Positions 37,501 through 56,759 are shown, counted from the first letter of the stretch. The stretch: 64,000 nt of DNA from Capitulum mitella (GCA_030062745.1 CP099851.1:6387661-6451660); one strand, 5' to 3'. Program-made: numbers and translations. Notes: a model not told the origin generated them from the sequence alone.

Positions 37501-40500
37501 ATAAAGCAGTCGACAAAGTGACGTCCATTTCGGGATTCTGCCGGACATGTGATCGTACTAACGACGTTCAGGGTAATAGACGGCGTTCTGCTGTGGTCGA
37601 TTGCTTCTTTAGTTGACAGAAATTTGTCTTTGACTCGGGAGGAAATCCCAGAAAAAAAAACTTAGAAGACCCTCTGCACTCGAAGTTGCCAAAGTGCGCC
37701 AGGACCTCAGTGGAGCTTTAGCGTAAACAAAACTGGTGTCATCATATGTGTAGATTTGGTCACCGGCCGTGGCGTGTAATTCGCCCCCGCCCGCGGTTTG
37801 TTGTGGCGGCAGGAAGCGGGTCGGCCTGGGCCCGTCCCGCCAGCTGCTGGAGCCCGTCTGGGTCAACGACGACATCAAGTACATCAAGGCCCGGCCCCAG
37901 TTTCGCCTGGCGCCGGCGCCGGAGCCGGTCGCCGCCGTGCCACCGCCGCCGCCCCCGCCGCCGCCGCAGCCGGCGCCGGCCGCCGCCGCGCCGGCCGCCG
38001 CGCCCGCCACGCGTCTCGTGGTGGTGCCCGTCGCCCGGAAGAAGGCCGCAGCGGAACGCAGGCGGCCCGACCGGCGTCTGCTCGAGCAGGACACGGACGG
38101 TGAGCAGGGCGGGATGTGCGTGGAGGATGGACTGTTGGGCACAGGGAACGCGGCTCTGGAGGGGATGGCGTGTTGCTGAAAGGTGGGGTGTTCAGCGAGG
38201 GGATGCCCAGTGAGACGCTTAGAGACTTCTTTAGCCGATGTTAATACTGGGAAGTGTGATTCTTGTGAGGCTTAGAACTGCTGTGATGCAGTTTTCCGAA
38301 ACCTGAACTCGTGTGAAACAATCTATTGGTTGATCGTTTGTGGCCTCAACGTTTGCGTTAGCATATTGCTTTGATGGTAATACAGTAATTCTTACTCAAA
38401 AAGCTTATTCTGTGTTGTTCATCATTATTCAACCTGCTTCAAGCAAGTGCACATCTGTTGGGGCGTGCCAGCAGTTGACAGCCTCGTGCACGGTCCGGTG
38501 TATCCTGCTTCAGGCGGCAAGGACCCGAAGCAGCAGGAGATGTCGATCCTGGAGCGGCTGCAGTACCAGCAGCGGACGGCGGCTCCGGCGGCGCGCGCCT
38601 CCATCTTCGACCCGGAGACGCCGCCGGGCGCCGGGCCGCAGCAGCTGCCGCGCTTCGTCTCGCTCGAGGAGGACCTGCAGGTGCGCCACACGGCACTGCC
38701 GGCCGCCCTCGCCACTCGGAGAGGGGCTGGCCAGCGGGGCTGCTGACGGAGCAGCGCCCGAGGCCGGACGGTTTCTGGCTGAACCGAGGCCGGACGCTGG
38801 ACAGGGTTCAGTCGCTCCTGGTGCGGTGACTACGGGGAGGGGGAGGGGGTCGTTTCAGAGAAGCTGTGGGGCTCGTGGTTCGTGTGCGCGATCGCGATAG
38901 TTGCTGCAACGCTCGTCACCAGTTGATTACTTAACTGACCAACTGCGGATCGACCTGTCACGTACTGACCCCGTCACCAGCCGACCCATTATCAGACTGC
39001 CTCGTCTCCGCTGGCCTGTTGCCTAACTGCCCCATCACCAACTGACACGGCATCAGCTGACGGTTCCGACCGCTTTCTGTCTTTGGCCCGCGGCTGACGC
39101 GTCGCCTGACCGCGGAGCCCGGTTGACCGGCCGCCAGTTGACCGGGTCACACCCTCCCCGGTCCCGGCTGACCGGTCCACGCCTGACCTCGGAGTTCCAG
39201 TTGACCTGCCGCCGGCTGATAACGCCCCGTGCCGGCAGGCGTCCAGCTCGGACTCTGACGAGGCGCAGACGGCCGCGCAGAAACAGCAGCAGAAGTCCGA
39301 CCTCGACATGCTGGCGCTGATCTGCGAGAGTGAGAGCAAGCAGGCGCCCCCGGCCGGCGCCGCCGCCGGCCAGGCCGACTCCGGCGAGCTGGTGAGCGCC
39401 CCGACCCAGCCCGGCCCGGCCCTGAGGGGCGCCGCACAGCGCGGAGATGACCGTGATTGAGGGCGGCGGCCAGGGGTGTTTCCGGGCCCACGGGGGAACT
39501 CGATGATCGCATGCCTGAGAGTAGGGAAAACTGCTCGTTTGCAATGTAAGAGATAAGTGTCGTTTTCTTTTTCGCTAGAGATCTTTGTGCCAGAGATTCC
39601 GACTGGGTCTAACGGGCCATTTGTGACCCTTGTTCGTTGGTGGCGATCGTTCGTTGATGATCTGCTGGATCCTCATTTTAGTGAAGCAGATGGCGTAAAA
39701 TGACTAAACGTACGTGTGAATTGTGAGCAGCGTCCCGACTCACTGCTGCCGTCAAGAGCTGGCCTACGTTCCTGTAACCACATGATGTCTCTGTGACTGC
39801 GTCCGAACACCTAAATCACAGAGCATGACGCCAGTGCTGCGGTGTTCGCCAGACGTCTGCCGGAGGCGATGTGCTGGTGGTGCCATCCAGCGGCGACGAC
39901 GCGAACCAGCAGTTGACGGTGGGCGCCGCTGGCGACGGCGATGTAGCCGTTACGGAGGAGGTGGTCGGTACGTCGCTAGGGTACCGCTTAAGAGGTGGTC
40001 ATGCCGACGCGTTTATTACCAGGAATATCGTGTACTTTCTTTGTCATTTCCAACAATATTCTGGATCTACTTCGTCAATGTGAAAAAGACTTCTTCATTG
40101 CTCTGCCCTGTTGTGACGTGACGAATTGATGGCAATTCTCTGTATAGCTTTAGCACCGCTGCGGCCATCAGGTATGATGGAGGAGGACGGTCAGCTGACC
40201 GATGTTGCCGTAGTGCCGTAGTGCTCAGATGCCGTGTGCCTGTAGTGTGACTGTGGTGTGTCTTCGCCCATCAGGTATGATGGAGGAGGTCAGCTGACCG
40301 TTGCCGTGTGTCTGTAGTGTGACGGTGGTGTGTCTTCGGCCGTCAGGTATGATGGAGGAAGACGGTCAGCTGCAGGAGGCCGGCCTGACCGGTACCGTGG
40401 ACGAGGAGGGCCGCGTCAGGATCGTGCTGGCTGACGGCACCACCGTCATGGCCGACCTCAGCGACATCAGCGGCCTGGAAACGGCAGGTCAGTGGCTCGC

Positions 40501-42827
40501 GCCGGGCCGGGCCGGGCCTGTCCGCCACGGACCGACCTGAGCCCTCACCGAGGACCGAGTCTCTTGGGCACCGACCGTACACAATCACGGCCGCAGATGG
40601 CCCACACAGCCCCAGACGACCCCACACGGTCCCACACAGTCTCAGAAGGTCCCACACAGCCCCAGACGACCCCACACGGTTCCGCACAGTCTCAGAAGGT
40701 CCCACACGGCCCCAGAAGGCCCCGCACGTCCCACACGGCCGTGCTCAGAATGGGCCCCCTGGCACCAGCAGCCGTTCGCTTTTCGTTTGCACAAGATACA
40801 GTAGTTACCATATCCCGAGTGGTGGGTGCGTCCGTTCGTTGGTGTCTCTAAACTACCACAGGTAGCAGCCTTGTAGGATATTTTTTGTCGATGGTAGTAG
40901 TAAATGCAAGCAGTGTTATACAAGCATTACGTTGTATAATCGTGATACACTTAACAATAAACTGATTATTCGCATGATAAGGGTGTGGCTCAGAGAAGTA
41001 GTCCACGGTTTTTTTGCAAGAAGTTTTATGCGGCATGCGACAGGAAGTGCCCCTGTTGGCCATGTCTCCAGACGGATTCTTGAACAAGGAATGTAATATG
41101 CCATGTTGTTCTCGGCATAAATTGGCGCAGTTTTTTCCGTTAGACGCCTTCTGACCCGATACCTAGTTCTGGTGGTTTGTTCAAACCTTGCCACTTGAGT
41201 TTCAGTCAGACAAACCGGCCTTTGTCCGATTACGATGGCTAGTACCTGGACTGCAGAGCCATGCACGACACAGACCGGGTCCGACACAGACTGACCCGGC
41301 ATGGACGCGTGGCTTGTGTACTGCTGGATGGTAAATGGATGGTCTGCAGTGTATGCCGTCGACCATAGCCTCGGTCGACCGCTGCCCTGGTCCGTCAGTC
41401 ACGCCGAACACGCTGAGACGGCTGCTGCTATGACGGCTGCTGTTCTGATGGCTGCTGCTCAGATGACTACTGTTCTGACGGTTGCTGCTCCGACGGCTAT
41501 TGTTCTGACGGCTGCTGTTCTGATAGCTGCTGCTTTGACGGCTACTGTTCTGACGGCTGCTGTTTTGACGGCTGCTGTTTTGACGTCTGCTGCCCTGTCG
41601 GCTGCTGCCCTGTCGGCTGCTGCTCTGACGTCTGCTGCTCTGGCAGCTGTTGTTCCGACGGCTGCCGCTTTGTCACTAGTGCCTGGAGTCTGTGTTGGAC
41701 CGATGCTGTGCTGCGCCGTTCCCGGATTGAGTGCGTAGGGTCGTCTAACTCAGTTGAGATGGTGTTTTCTCAGATTTGTCAGTTGTCTGCTGACCTGACT
41801 AACTAGGCGCAATTCATGTATCTTAATGGTCATGTATTGCCCGAAGACGGAATTACGCAAACACCAACTTATTGGCAGTTGCAGAGCTCTACAAAGCTTC
41901 ATGTAAACATACAATCATGAACGTTGGCAATGTCATCTCTGTTGACCTGATCGCGATCAAGCCGATAGCACCCCTCGCAGTTCACGAATGGCGCATTACA
42001 AAATGGCCACAGTGCGGATTAATAGGTCAGGCCTGGTCGGACTCACGATGAACTGCGCCGGCCCGGTGCTCACCCGCCCGGCGCCATGTCCGTCAGCTGG
42101 CCTGTGTCCGCCGGTGTGTCCGTCAGCTGTTCTGTGTGCGCCGGTGTGTCCGTCAGCTGGTCCGTGTCCGCCGGTGAATCCGTCGGCTGGTCTGTGTCCG
42201 CCGGCGTGTCTGTCAGCTGGCCTGTGTCTGGCGTCGTGTCCGTCAGTTGGTCTGTGTCCCGCGCCGTGTCCGTCAGTTGGTCTGTGTCCGCCATTGTGTC
42301 CGTCGGCTGATCTGTGTCCGCCAGTGTGTCCGTCAACTGGTCTGTGTCCGCCGGTGTGTCCGTCAGCTGGTCTGTGTCCGCCGGTGTGTCCGTCAGCTGG
42401 TCTGTATCCAGCGATGTGTCCTTCAGTTGGTCTGTGTCCGCCGGTGTGTCCGTCAGCTGGTCTGTGTCCGCCGGTGTGTCCGTCAGCTGGTCTGTGTCCG
42501 CCGGTGTGTCCGTCAGCTGGTCTGTGTCCGGCGGTGTGTCCATCAGCTGGTCTGTGTCCGCCGGTGTGTCCGTCAGCTGGTCTGTGTCCGCCGGTGTGTC
42601 CGTCAGCTGGTCTGTGTCCGCCGGTGTGTCCGTCAGCTGGTCTGTGTCCGCCGGTGTGTCCGTCAGCTGGTCTGTGTCCGCCGGTGTGTCCGTCAGCTGG
42701 TCTGTGTCCGGCTGTCGGTCCGCTTTCGTCACTTGGCGCCGCGTGAGTGGGTCTGTCATGACCGTGGCTGCCACCTGCCCTGCGCCTCACGCCGTCGCCG
42801 CTGCCCGCAGAGCTCGCCGATGAGTAA
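22493..42827 (+). CDS. Chromodomain protein with N-terminal psq/CENP-B-like HTH and AT-hooks (18 exons)
   Basis: Exons: 22493-22578, 23296-23487, 23905-24107, 25080-25224, 25630-25791, 26020-26112, 27118-27200, 28084-28114, 28799-28933, 30847-32055, 33527-33614, 35075-35240, 37813-38099, 38514-38680, 39239-39391, 39853-39967, 40347-40487, 42811-42827. All introns are GT/AG and phases match at every junction except exon 9 to 10. The product is about 1156 aa: HTH region (about 5-90), chromodomain (about 179-230, cage Y181/W204/F207), AT-hooks (GPGRPPGSGK; KRRGRPPKS), an Arg-Gly tract, a basic motif GRKRKL, a long Ala/Arg/Glu helix, an acidic stretch, a Pro/Ala run and an acidic C-terminus ending ELADE. 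This indicates a nuclear chromatin reader that also binds DNA. Arthropod Chromator/Chriz is a possible relative, unverified. The window shows one 1-bp frameshift (31370) and a phase conflict near the start of exon 10. The start ATG is a choice: an in-frame upstream ATG at 22394 exists, but its extra residues come from repeat sequence. Confidence 0.85.
23296..23487 (+). CDS. Exon 2: HTH second half and CENP-B-type helix bundle
   Basis: STIRDQM completes the recognition helix as in psq domains. GPRKLLSVAEE then opens a second helical unit with VEEGWELNRDSI and LMRWYIPQLGKK, the layout of CENP-B/Tc5-type DNA-binding domains found after psq domains in transposase-derived proteins. The acceptor is GCCGGCAG and the donor GTGAGC. 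Confidence 0.85.
23905..24107 (+). CDS. Exon 3: helical linker
   Basis: Sixty-seven codons, helical and charged, with WTRWVSGFERHW and LEIAKAAIRASLDQMNED, ending in a Lys-rich AAKKKPG. I do not recognise a named domain. It continues in phase from exon 2 (TG|G giving Trp) into exon 4. Confidence 0.85.
24469..24779 (+). mobile_element. MITE copy with GGTTGGAA inverted ends
   Basis: It begins GGTTGGAAAAGGCGTTGTTC and ends GAATTCCAACC. The reverse complement of the right end reads GGTTGGAATTCCGTTTTGTTC, so the two ends are imperfect inverted repeats of about 35 bp. The interior aligns end to end with the inverted copy at 29871-30144. It lies in intron 3, has no coding potential, and shows no clear target duplication. 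Confidence 0.7.
25080..25224 (+). CDS. Exon 4: chromodomain, first part
   Basis: After the basic PKKKEK comes HPLYEVDKIMAKRY and VDEYLIKWREFA, the three-strand half of a chromodomain. Y181, W204 and F207 sit where the methyl-lysine aromatic cage residues sit in HP1/Polycomb domains. The donor GTAAGT splits the next Tyr codon. Confidence 0.93.
25630..25791 (+). CDS. Exon 5: chromodomain C-terminal helix
   Basis: It continues SENTWEPRDNLDC then MLTQFEKRW, the canonical NTWEP motif and closing helix of the chromodomain. A charged helical tail follows. The last codon is split AA|G. Confidence 0.93.
26020..26112 (+). CDS. Exon 6: AT-hook 1
   Basis: Basic sequence KKWKKVRQPAGQ, then RPGPGRPPGSGKAG, an AT-hook-like GRP core that binds the minor groove of AT-rich DNA. 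Phase fits on both sides. Confidence 0.8.
26163..26420. repeat. Intron 6 minisatellite (CAGACCGTCTCTG)
   Basis: Degenerate copies of a unit of about 20 bases around CTCAGACCGTCTCTGTGG start some 50 bases after the exon 6 donor. Confidence 0.75.
27118..27200 (+). CDS. Exon 7: AT-hook 2
   Basis: It contains KRRGRPPKS, a classical AT-hook. The acceptor is GGTTTCAG and the donor GTCAGT, followed at once by the 34-bp intronic repeat. Confidence 0.85.
27201..27560. repeat. 34-bp minisatellite adjoining the exon 7 donor
   Basis: The unit runs GACTGGTGTAAGGTCTGCTG then TGAGGTCTGGCGAG, with variants and partial copies. It starts directly after the exon 7 donor, and each full unit carries a donor-like GGTGTAAGG. 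Confidence 0.8.
28084..28114 (+). CDS. Exon 8: 31-base microexon
   Basis: It encodes LAKMSRMDD between split Gly codons. The acceptor is GTTTCAG and the donor GTGAGT. Phase is correct with both neighbours, which is the main support. Confidence 0.65.
28115..28798. other. Intron 8, rich in GGAATCGATTCC-type palindromes
   Basis: Between about 28378 and 28530 the sequence repeats variants of GGAATTGATTCC/GGAATCGATTCC. The rest shows no exon or RNA gene. Confidence 0.5.
28799..28933 (+). CDS. Exon 9: Ser/Pro/Arg-rich linker
   Basis: Forty-four codons of low-complexity sequence (SSARSSSSPEPPPQRP and following). Signals are CTGACAG and GTGAGT. It ends in phase 2, which does not match the frame needed in exon 10. 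Either an unseen exon lies between, or exon 10 carries a base error. Confidence 0.65.
29871..30144 (-). mobile_element. MITE copy with GGTTGGAA inverted ends, reverse orientation
   Basis: On the minus strand it begins GGTTGGAAAAGATGTTGAAA and ends with CTCCGACACCAAGAACAAAA, matching 24469-24779 throughout. It lies in intron 9, just before the 29-bp minisatellite. Confidence 0.7.
30186..30840. repeat. 29-bp minisatellite ending at the exon 10 acceptor
   Basis: About 20 copies of GTCTGGGGACAGTGTGTGAC plus nine variable bases. A four-unit, 116-bp higher-order repeat occurs twice (about 30389-30620). The array stops some six bases before the exon 10 acceptor AG. Minus-strand frames here are repeat-derived. 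Confidence 0.93.
30847..32055 (+). CDS. Exon 10: large exon with RG tract, NLS-like motif and charged helix
   Basis: It contains an alternating Arg-Gly tract (about 30915-30960), then MPAELMESRTGRKRKLSTLF, a bipartite-NLS-like basic region, and acidic/Pro segments. A long Ala/Arg/Glu-rich helix spans about 31372-31640, followed by THSMLLTPSVDDALSQTIAD, another Gly/Arg-rich run and KMKHPLMPTGRQ. Codons are in one frame up to about 31370 and in the next frame after it, so one extra base is present. The entry phase from exon 9 also conflicts with the frame used from about 30900. Removing two bases in total would make the whole 18-exon CDS divisible by three. GC content is extreme. Confidence 0.8.
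32056..33267. other. Intron 11 left part, no further feature
   Basis: Between exon 10 and the tRNA gene I see no exon, repeat array or RNA gene, only mixed non-coding sequence with a T-run near 32826. Confidence 0.45.
33268..33339 (-). tRNA. tRNA-Glu (CTC)
   Basis: The 72-base gene lies antisense in the intron before exon 11. The acceptor stem TCCCGCA pairs with TGCGGGA. The anticodon stem CACGG/CCGTG encloses loop CTCTCAC with anticodon CTC. The B-box GGTTCGATTCC and A-box TGGTCTAGTGG are intact, and there is no intron. A T-run (AAAA at 33259-33262 on the plus strand) follows the 3' end as a Pol III terminator. Confidence 0.97.
33527..33614 (+). CDS. Exon 11: acidic segment
   Basis: It encodes EPEDDEPADVGRDMDEQ then SSDEDQYQKEN, strongly acidic and probably disordered. 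The acceptor is GCTCCAG and the donor GTGGGT. Confidence 0.8.
33615..35074. other. Intron 11-12, nothing recognised
   Basis: A short GATCA repeat lies near 33942-33961. Otherwise there is no exon, RNA gene or array that I can support. Confidence 0.45.
35075..35240 (+). CDS. Exon 12: conserved-looking, mostly beta segment
   Basis: It encodes KPVIMVLPPVVQTFEG, then LDLDTRWGTVKVNVVPKRR and a basic end. It is less low-complexity than its neighbours and may be part of a folded domain continued by exon 13, but I do not recognise it. Confidence 0.85.
35241..37064. other. Intron 12 up to the second tRNA
   Basis: Apart from the CCAAT cluster at 35755-35945, this segment shows no recognisable feature. 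Frames around 36077-36415 and 36482-36847 have no domain. Confidence 0.45.
35755..35945. promoter_or_regulatory. Cluster of ATTGG (inverted CCAAT) boxes in intron 12
   Basis: ATTGG occurs four times in about 180 bp, in a repeated GCTGTGATTGG / CGGGCACTTT context and in locally CpG-rich sequence. It could be an internal promoter or enhancer, or simply a repeat that happens to contain the box. Confidence 0.35.
37065..37136 (-). tRNA. tRNA-Glu (CTC), second copy
   Basis: It is identical to the gene at 33268-33339 except for one base in the D-loop region (GTGGCTAGG instead of GTGGTTAGG). Stems, CTC anticodon and B-box are intact. A five-base A-run at 37056-37060 supplies the Pol III terminator on its strand. 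Flanks differ, so this is a separate gene and not a recent large duplication. Confidence 0.97.
37813..38099 (+). CDS. Exon 13: folded start followed by Pro/Ala-rich run
   Basis: KRVGLGPSRQLLEPVWVNDD and IKYIKARPQFRL precede a nine-proline run and an Ala/Pro tract. VVVPVARKKAAAERRRPD closes it. Phase fits exons 12 and 14. Confidence 0.85.
38514..38680 (+). CDS. Exon 14
   Basis: It encodes GKDPKQQEMSILERLQYQQR, then FDPETPPG and LPRFVSLEEDLQ, with acceptor GCTTCAG and donor GTGCGC. It is charged and helical; no domain recognised. Confidence 0.85.
39239..39391 (+). CDS. Exon 15: acidic/Gln-rich segment
   Basis: Fifty-one whole codons: SSSDSDEAQTAAQKQQQKSD, then LDMLALICESE and an Ala/Gly tail. 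Phase 0 at both ends. Confidence 0.85.
39853..39967 (+). CDS. Exon 16
   Basis: It encodes GDVLVVPSSGDDANQQLTVG and GDGDVAVTEEVV, acidic and hydrophobic in alternation. The acceptor is TTCGCCAG and the donor GTACGT, in phase 1. Confidence 0.8.
40172..40346 (+). repeat. Tandem copies of the exon 17 acceptor region
   Basis: Two units, 103 and 72 bases long, each start at GGTATGATGGAGGAGG and end in a CATCAG- or CGTCAG-type acceptor. The real exon 17 starts the third copy. Shared parts include GTAGTGTGACNGTGGTGTGTCTTCG. Confidence 0.93.
40347..40487 (+). CDS. Exon 17, whose acceptor and start are duplicated upstream
   Basis: It encodes MMEEDGQLQEAGLTGTVDEE, then VRIVLADGTTVMADLSDISG. The acceptor CGTCAG plus the first 20 or so bases of the exon are repeated at 40172 and 40275. 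The decoy reading frames reach stops (TAG and TGA) soon after the shared part, so only the third copy gives the full protein. Confidence 0.85.
40560..40740. repeat. Short repeat (CCCACACAGNCCCAGA)
   Basis: Repeats of about 20-25 bases around CCCACACGGTCCCACACAGT and CTCAGAAGGTCC occupy the start of intron 17. The array is compact and imperfect. Confidence 0.7.
41405..41690. repeat. 15-bp minisatellite in intron 17
   Basis: The unit GACGGCTGCTGTTCT recurs about 18 times with substitutions. The plus-strand Ala/Leu/Thr-rich frame over it is repeat-derived. Confidence 0.88.
42085..42714. repeat. 30-bp minisatellite before the last exon
   Basis: About 21 copies of GTGTCCGTCAGCTGGTCTGT followed by GTCCGCCGGT. 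The central 14 or so copies are nearly identical, which suggests recent expansion. As the unit is a multiple of three, long frames are open on both strands. They have no domain and are artefacts. Confidence 0.95.
42811..42827 (+). CDS. Exon 18: terminal exon (ELADE, stop)
   Basis: After the 30-bp repeat array, acceptor CTGCCCGCAG is followed by AGCTCGCCGATGAGTAA. In phase with exon 17 (G|AG) it ends the protein in ELADE. It is short, so the call rests on phase and a strong acceptor. Confidence 0.6.
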
Positions 42828-45352
42828 CCACCGGCCCCGGCGGCTGCTCCTGCTGCCTCCGAAGCTGGTGCTGCTGCCGCTGCTGCTGTGGCAGTGGCGG
42901 CGGCCCGCCGCTGCCGTCAGGCCAGCCTTCGCCAGGCCCGTCATCACCGTCATTGCCGTCATCTTCTCCCCGCGCGTCGCATTCTCATCACATCTCAGCG
43001 GAGGGCGGCGGCGGCGGCCAGCGACCGACGGCGCCGATTGGCCGAGAGCGCTCCCTGGCCGCCGCCCGTTGGCTGAAGGGCAGCCCTAGATGGTTTCCCA
43101 TTGGCTCAGCGGTCCTGGATCGACGGCTGACTGGTCACGGGCCGCCTCCTACTGGTAAAAAGCGGTCGTGTGTCGCCAGTATTGGTCAAGAACGGCTAGT
43201 GACCGCTGACGCCGCCGGTTGGCCCGGAACGCTCTCGAATCGCCACTGATTGGCTAATAGCGGCCTCGGGTCGCCACTGATTGGCTGGGAGCGGTCTCGG
43301 GTCGGAAGGTTGACTGCCAGCCGCTAGAGATAGTCGTGTGTTGCAGAGGATTTCCGAACCACCGCCGATTCGTCGCGATTGGTCCGGGGCTGCCGCTGAT
43401 TGGCTCCGAGCTGCCGGAGACTGTCGCCGATTGGCTGCGCGGTGCCGGCCACGCCCGCCACCACCGGAGTGGACAGACACGTACAACTAGCTTAAGTCAC
43501 GGCCCCGGCAGGCCGCCGACCGTCCCAGGTCATCGACGCCGACCCGCGGTCTGTCCCGGGTCGTGTTGACGCGGCCAGGCTCGCAGTGGCAGGCGGGCTG
43601 GTGGCGCTGCGCGGTCGCGAGTGGCGATGTATTAGCTCTTGACACGGCGTGCGTGGCGCGTGTATTGTACATACGCGGTGCGTTGACGGGTGAGCGGTCG
43701 TTCGCCGCCCCGGTAGTTAAGTTCGGCGGCTGGCCGCCAGTGGGCAGCGGCCGGCCGTCGCCGCCTCCGGCGTGTTCTGGGCGTGCCTGGTCGGCGGCGG
43801 CCGGCGCCGGCAGGTGGCGGTGCTGGGCGCACGGTGGCGCGTGGTGGCGTGTGGTCTGTTGAATGGACGGCGTGCTGCCGGCGATTGGGCGTCCTCAATA
43901 CACTGCCGGCTGCCGGAGCCGTCTTTTGAGCGCAAGGTGGCGTCTGGACGGTATGTTGACTGGGTGCAGAATGATGAGAGAGGGTGGCTCCCTGCTGGCT
44001 GGAGGGGAAACAGCGGAGGTGGCGGAGGAGCAGGTGGACGGGTGTGGGAACTCCTGCACGGGTGGGGGACACCTTGGAAGAACAAGTAAAACAACATTTT
44101 GGGTCATTTCATTCCAGTCAACGTCCACAGGGTCAACATTAAATTCGAAAAAGTAGGGGGAGCAGACCTCCGGGCTTCCCACATCCCTGTTGACGGGAAA
44201 TGGTTAGGCCGCAACCGTGGGGCGGTGCTAGTGCTCAGAGGTGCTGGGTGGACTGGACAGTGTCACAGGACGAAGATGGTTGTAAAGTAGTGTTCCGCAT
44301 CGTGTCAGGTTGCCCCTTAATTACGTAACCTGCTGATCTGCAATACGAGTGATGACAATGGTTCTATCACGTCTTTAGGGACATTACATCCCGAACAGAA
44401 AGCTACGTCCGAAACCACCCTCGTGTGTGGGCTACACGCATGCTCCAGCAGTGCTGTGCAACCCAATGCATTCAGCGGCCGCCAGCGTTTGCATCACGGC
44501 AGCGCCGAGTGACTCCACGCGTCCTCCGGTCCCCGGCGGAGCTGTACGCTGGCGAGGGACTGGAGACTTGTGCGCGTTGTGCATCGCAGTGGAGTGTAGC
44601 GAGGAGTCACCACCAACAGGATTCATGTCACAGGACGTACGGTCCATGCGATTTATCGCTGACACGAAGGATACGCTTAAAGACGGTATATTTCCAGTTT
44701 CAAGCCACATTGTTTGTCGGAACGATATAAAAAACTCCAGGAAGCACCCGCAGTAAGTACAGAAACCACGAAAATCGGCACCAGTCACCGGAAGACAGGT
44801 AGGGAGGCCAGCCGAGCTCGCCGCGATGGATCAGGCATCTGGAGACCAGAGCGACCATTCGGCGGTCCCGCCGTAAGACAGTCGAAACGCCGACCGGTGA
44901 GAGACAAGACACGTTTCGTCAACCACTCATCGACCACCGGAATTCAAGAGTACACAATGCAGCCTGCGATTGTAAATACAGTGAACTGCAAGCTACAAGA
45001 AAAATAGCGGTGCTTACCCTTTGTACATGACGCTTTCGTAACGCAGCGCAAGCAAATATCACGATGTAAATAAGCCAGGCAGCATTTCGTGTTTCTACAC
45101 CTACAAGTGTTTTCTTCGCCAAATGATAAAAGCACATCTCCACGATTAAAAATAGTTTTCTCTGTTTGCGGAGTGTCGGGATGGTGTCCATATCCGCCGA
45201 GGGCGTGGCGCGCGTGACGTCACTGGGCTCTGGCTGGCTGGAGTTCCCCTGGCTGGCGTGAAGAGGCCGCGTACCGCGCAGGTCGCGGCCCAGATAGCGG
45301 GGCGAACTGTCTCCCGAATCATCCGGCTGATGTGTTCCGAGCATGCTCTGGC
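42828..45352. other. Intergenic region between convergent genes
   Basis: This should hold the 3'UTR of the chromodomain gene (+) and that of the annexin gene (-). I found no clear AATAAA for either. Sequence to about 43900 is CpG-rich and includes the CCAAT-type array. The rest has no supported gene. Confidence 0.45.
43010..43450. promoter_or_regulatory. Array of ATTGG boxes in CpG-rich DNA
   Basis: About eight ATTGG and two TTGG boxes occur in 430 bp, in a degenerate unit of about 40 bp (CGCTGATTGGCTGAGAGCGG). Both the array form and the box are clear. A promoter role is speculative, because no transcript start or gene is evident next to it. Confidence 0.4.
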
Positions 45353-56062
<10,710 letters not shown>

Positions 56063-56549
56063 ATCTCGCCTCCGAGTCACAGAGCGCCGGCCGTATCGCT
56101 CAACAGGTCTCCGCTGTCGCACCGATAACCGCACCACACCGGGTGAACTTTGCACCCAACACAAGTCACGCCTGCTCGTCACTGCACCCGACCGCTTCCA
56201 GTCGGCAAACAGAGGCGCAGGCTCGGCCCGCACGGCCCTCTGGCGTTAACCTCTGGTGATAGCCGTGCCGCTCAGCGGTTCGACCGTGGCTTTAGCCGCC
56301 GCGGCGGGCCCGTCGGCGGCGAATCGGCGCGCGTCGGAACGCCGCCGGCGAAACCACCGGTGACGTCACGGGTGTGACGCACAGCTGTGACGTCAGATGG
56401 CGGACGTCGCCCATACTTCAGTTGCGCAAGCGTGCAGTGAGAACAGGAAAGTGAGTCAGGTCGCAGATCCGGTGCTGGTCTGCGCCATTTTATGAACGAC
56501 GAACGACGCCATTTTATGCGGCGAGAGCGGAAATACCAGCGACGGCGGA

Positions 56550-56640
56550 AAAGGGGGGGCAGGAGGGGCGGCCGCCCCCCCAGCCTGACGGCTGGGGGGG
56601 CAAAACTATGTTTTTGCTCCCCCAGAAATTTCGGTCACTG
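56550..56640. mobile_element. G-run/C-run hairpin terminus of an unidentified repeat
   Basis: Two stacked palindromes of G and C runs (GGGGGGGCAGGAGGGGCGGCC and CCCCCAGCCTGACGGCTGGGGG), then GGGGCAAAACTATGTTTTTGCTCCCC. They resemble the terminal hairpins of the MITEs elsewhere in the window, but no TTAA boundary is seen. Confidence 0.4.
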
Positions 56641-56759
56641 CACCAACCAAAATCGTGAAAAAACAGCCTTACGCTTAAAAAAAAAAGAAAAAATCGATGT
56701 TCGAACCGAAAGAAAACGTACTCCGAATACACAAGAAGGCTTTGTGCTATGAAGAGAGG

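Noticed and set aside
41988-42790. Long open frames on both strands (up to 280 codons) over the 30-bp array
   Set aside because: The unit length is a multiple of three, so every frame without a stop in the unit stays open. The protein is a bare 10-residue repeat and lies in the last intron.
40172-43450. Regularly spaced repeats that could be taken for a CRISPR array
   Set aside because: The sequence is eukaryotic, units are contiguous without unique spacers, and no cas genes are present.
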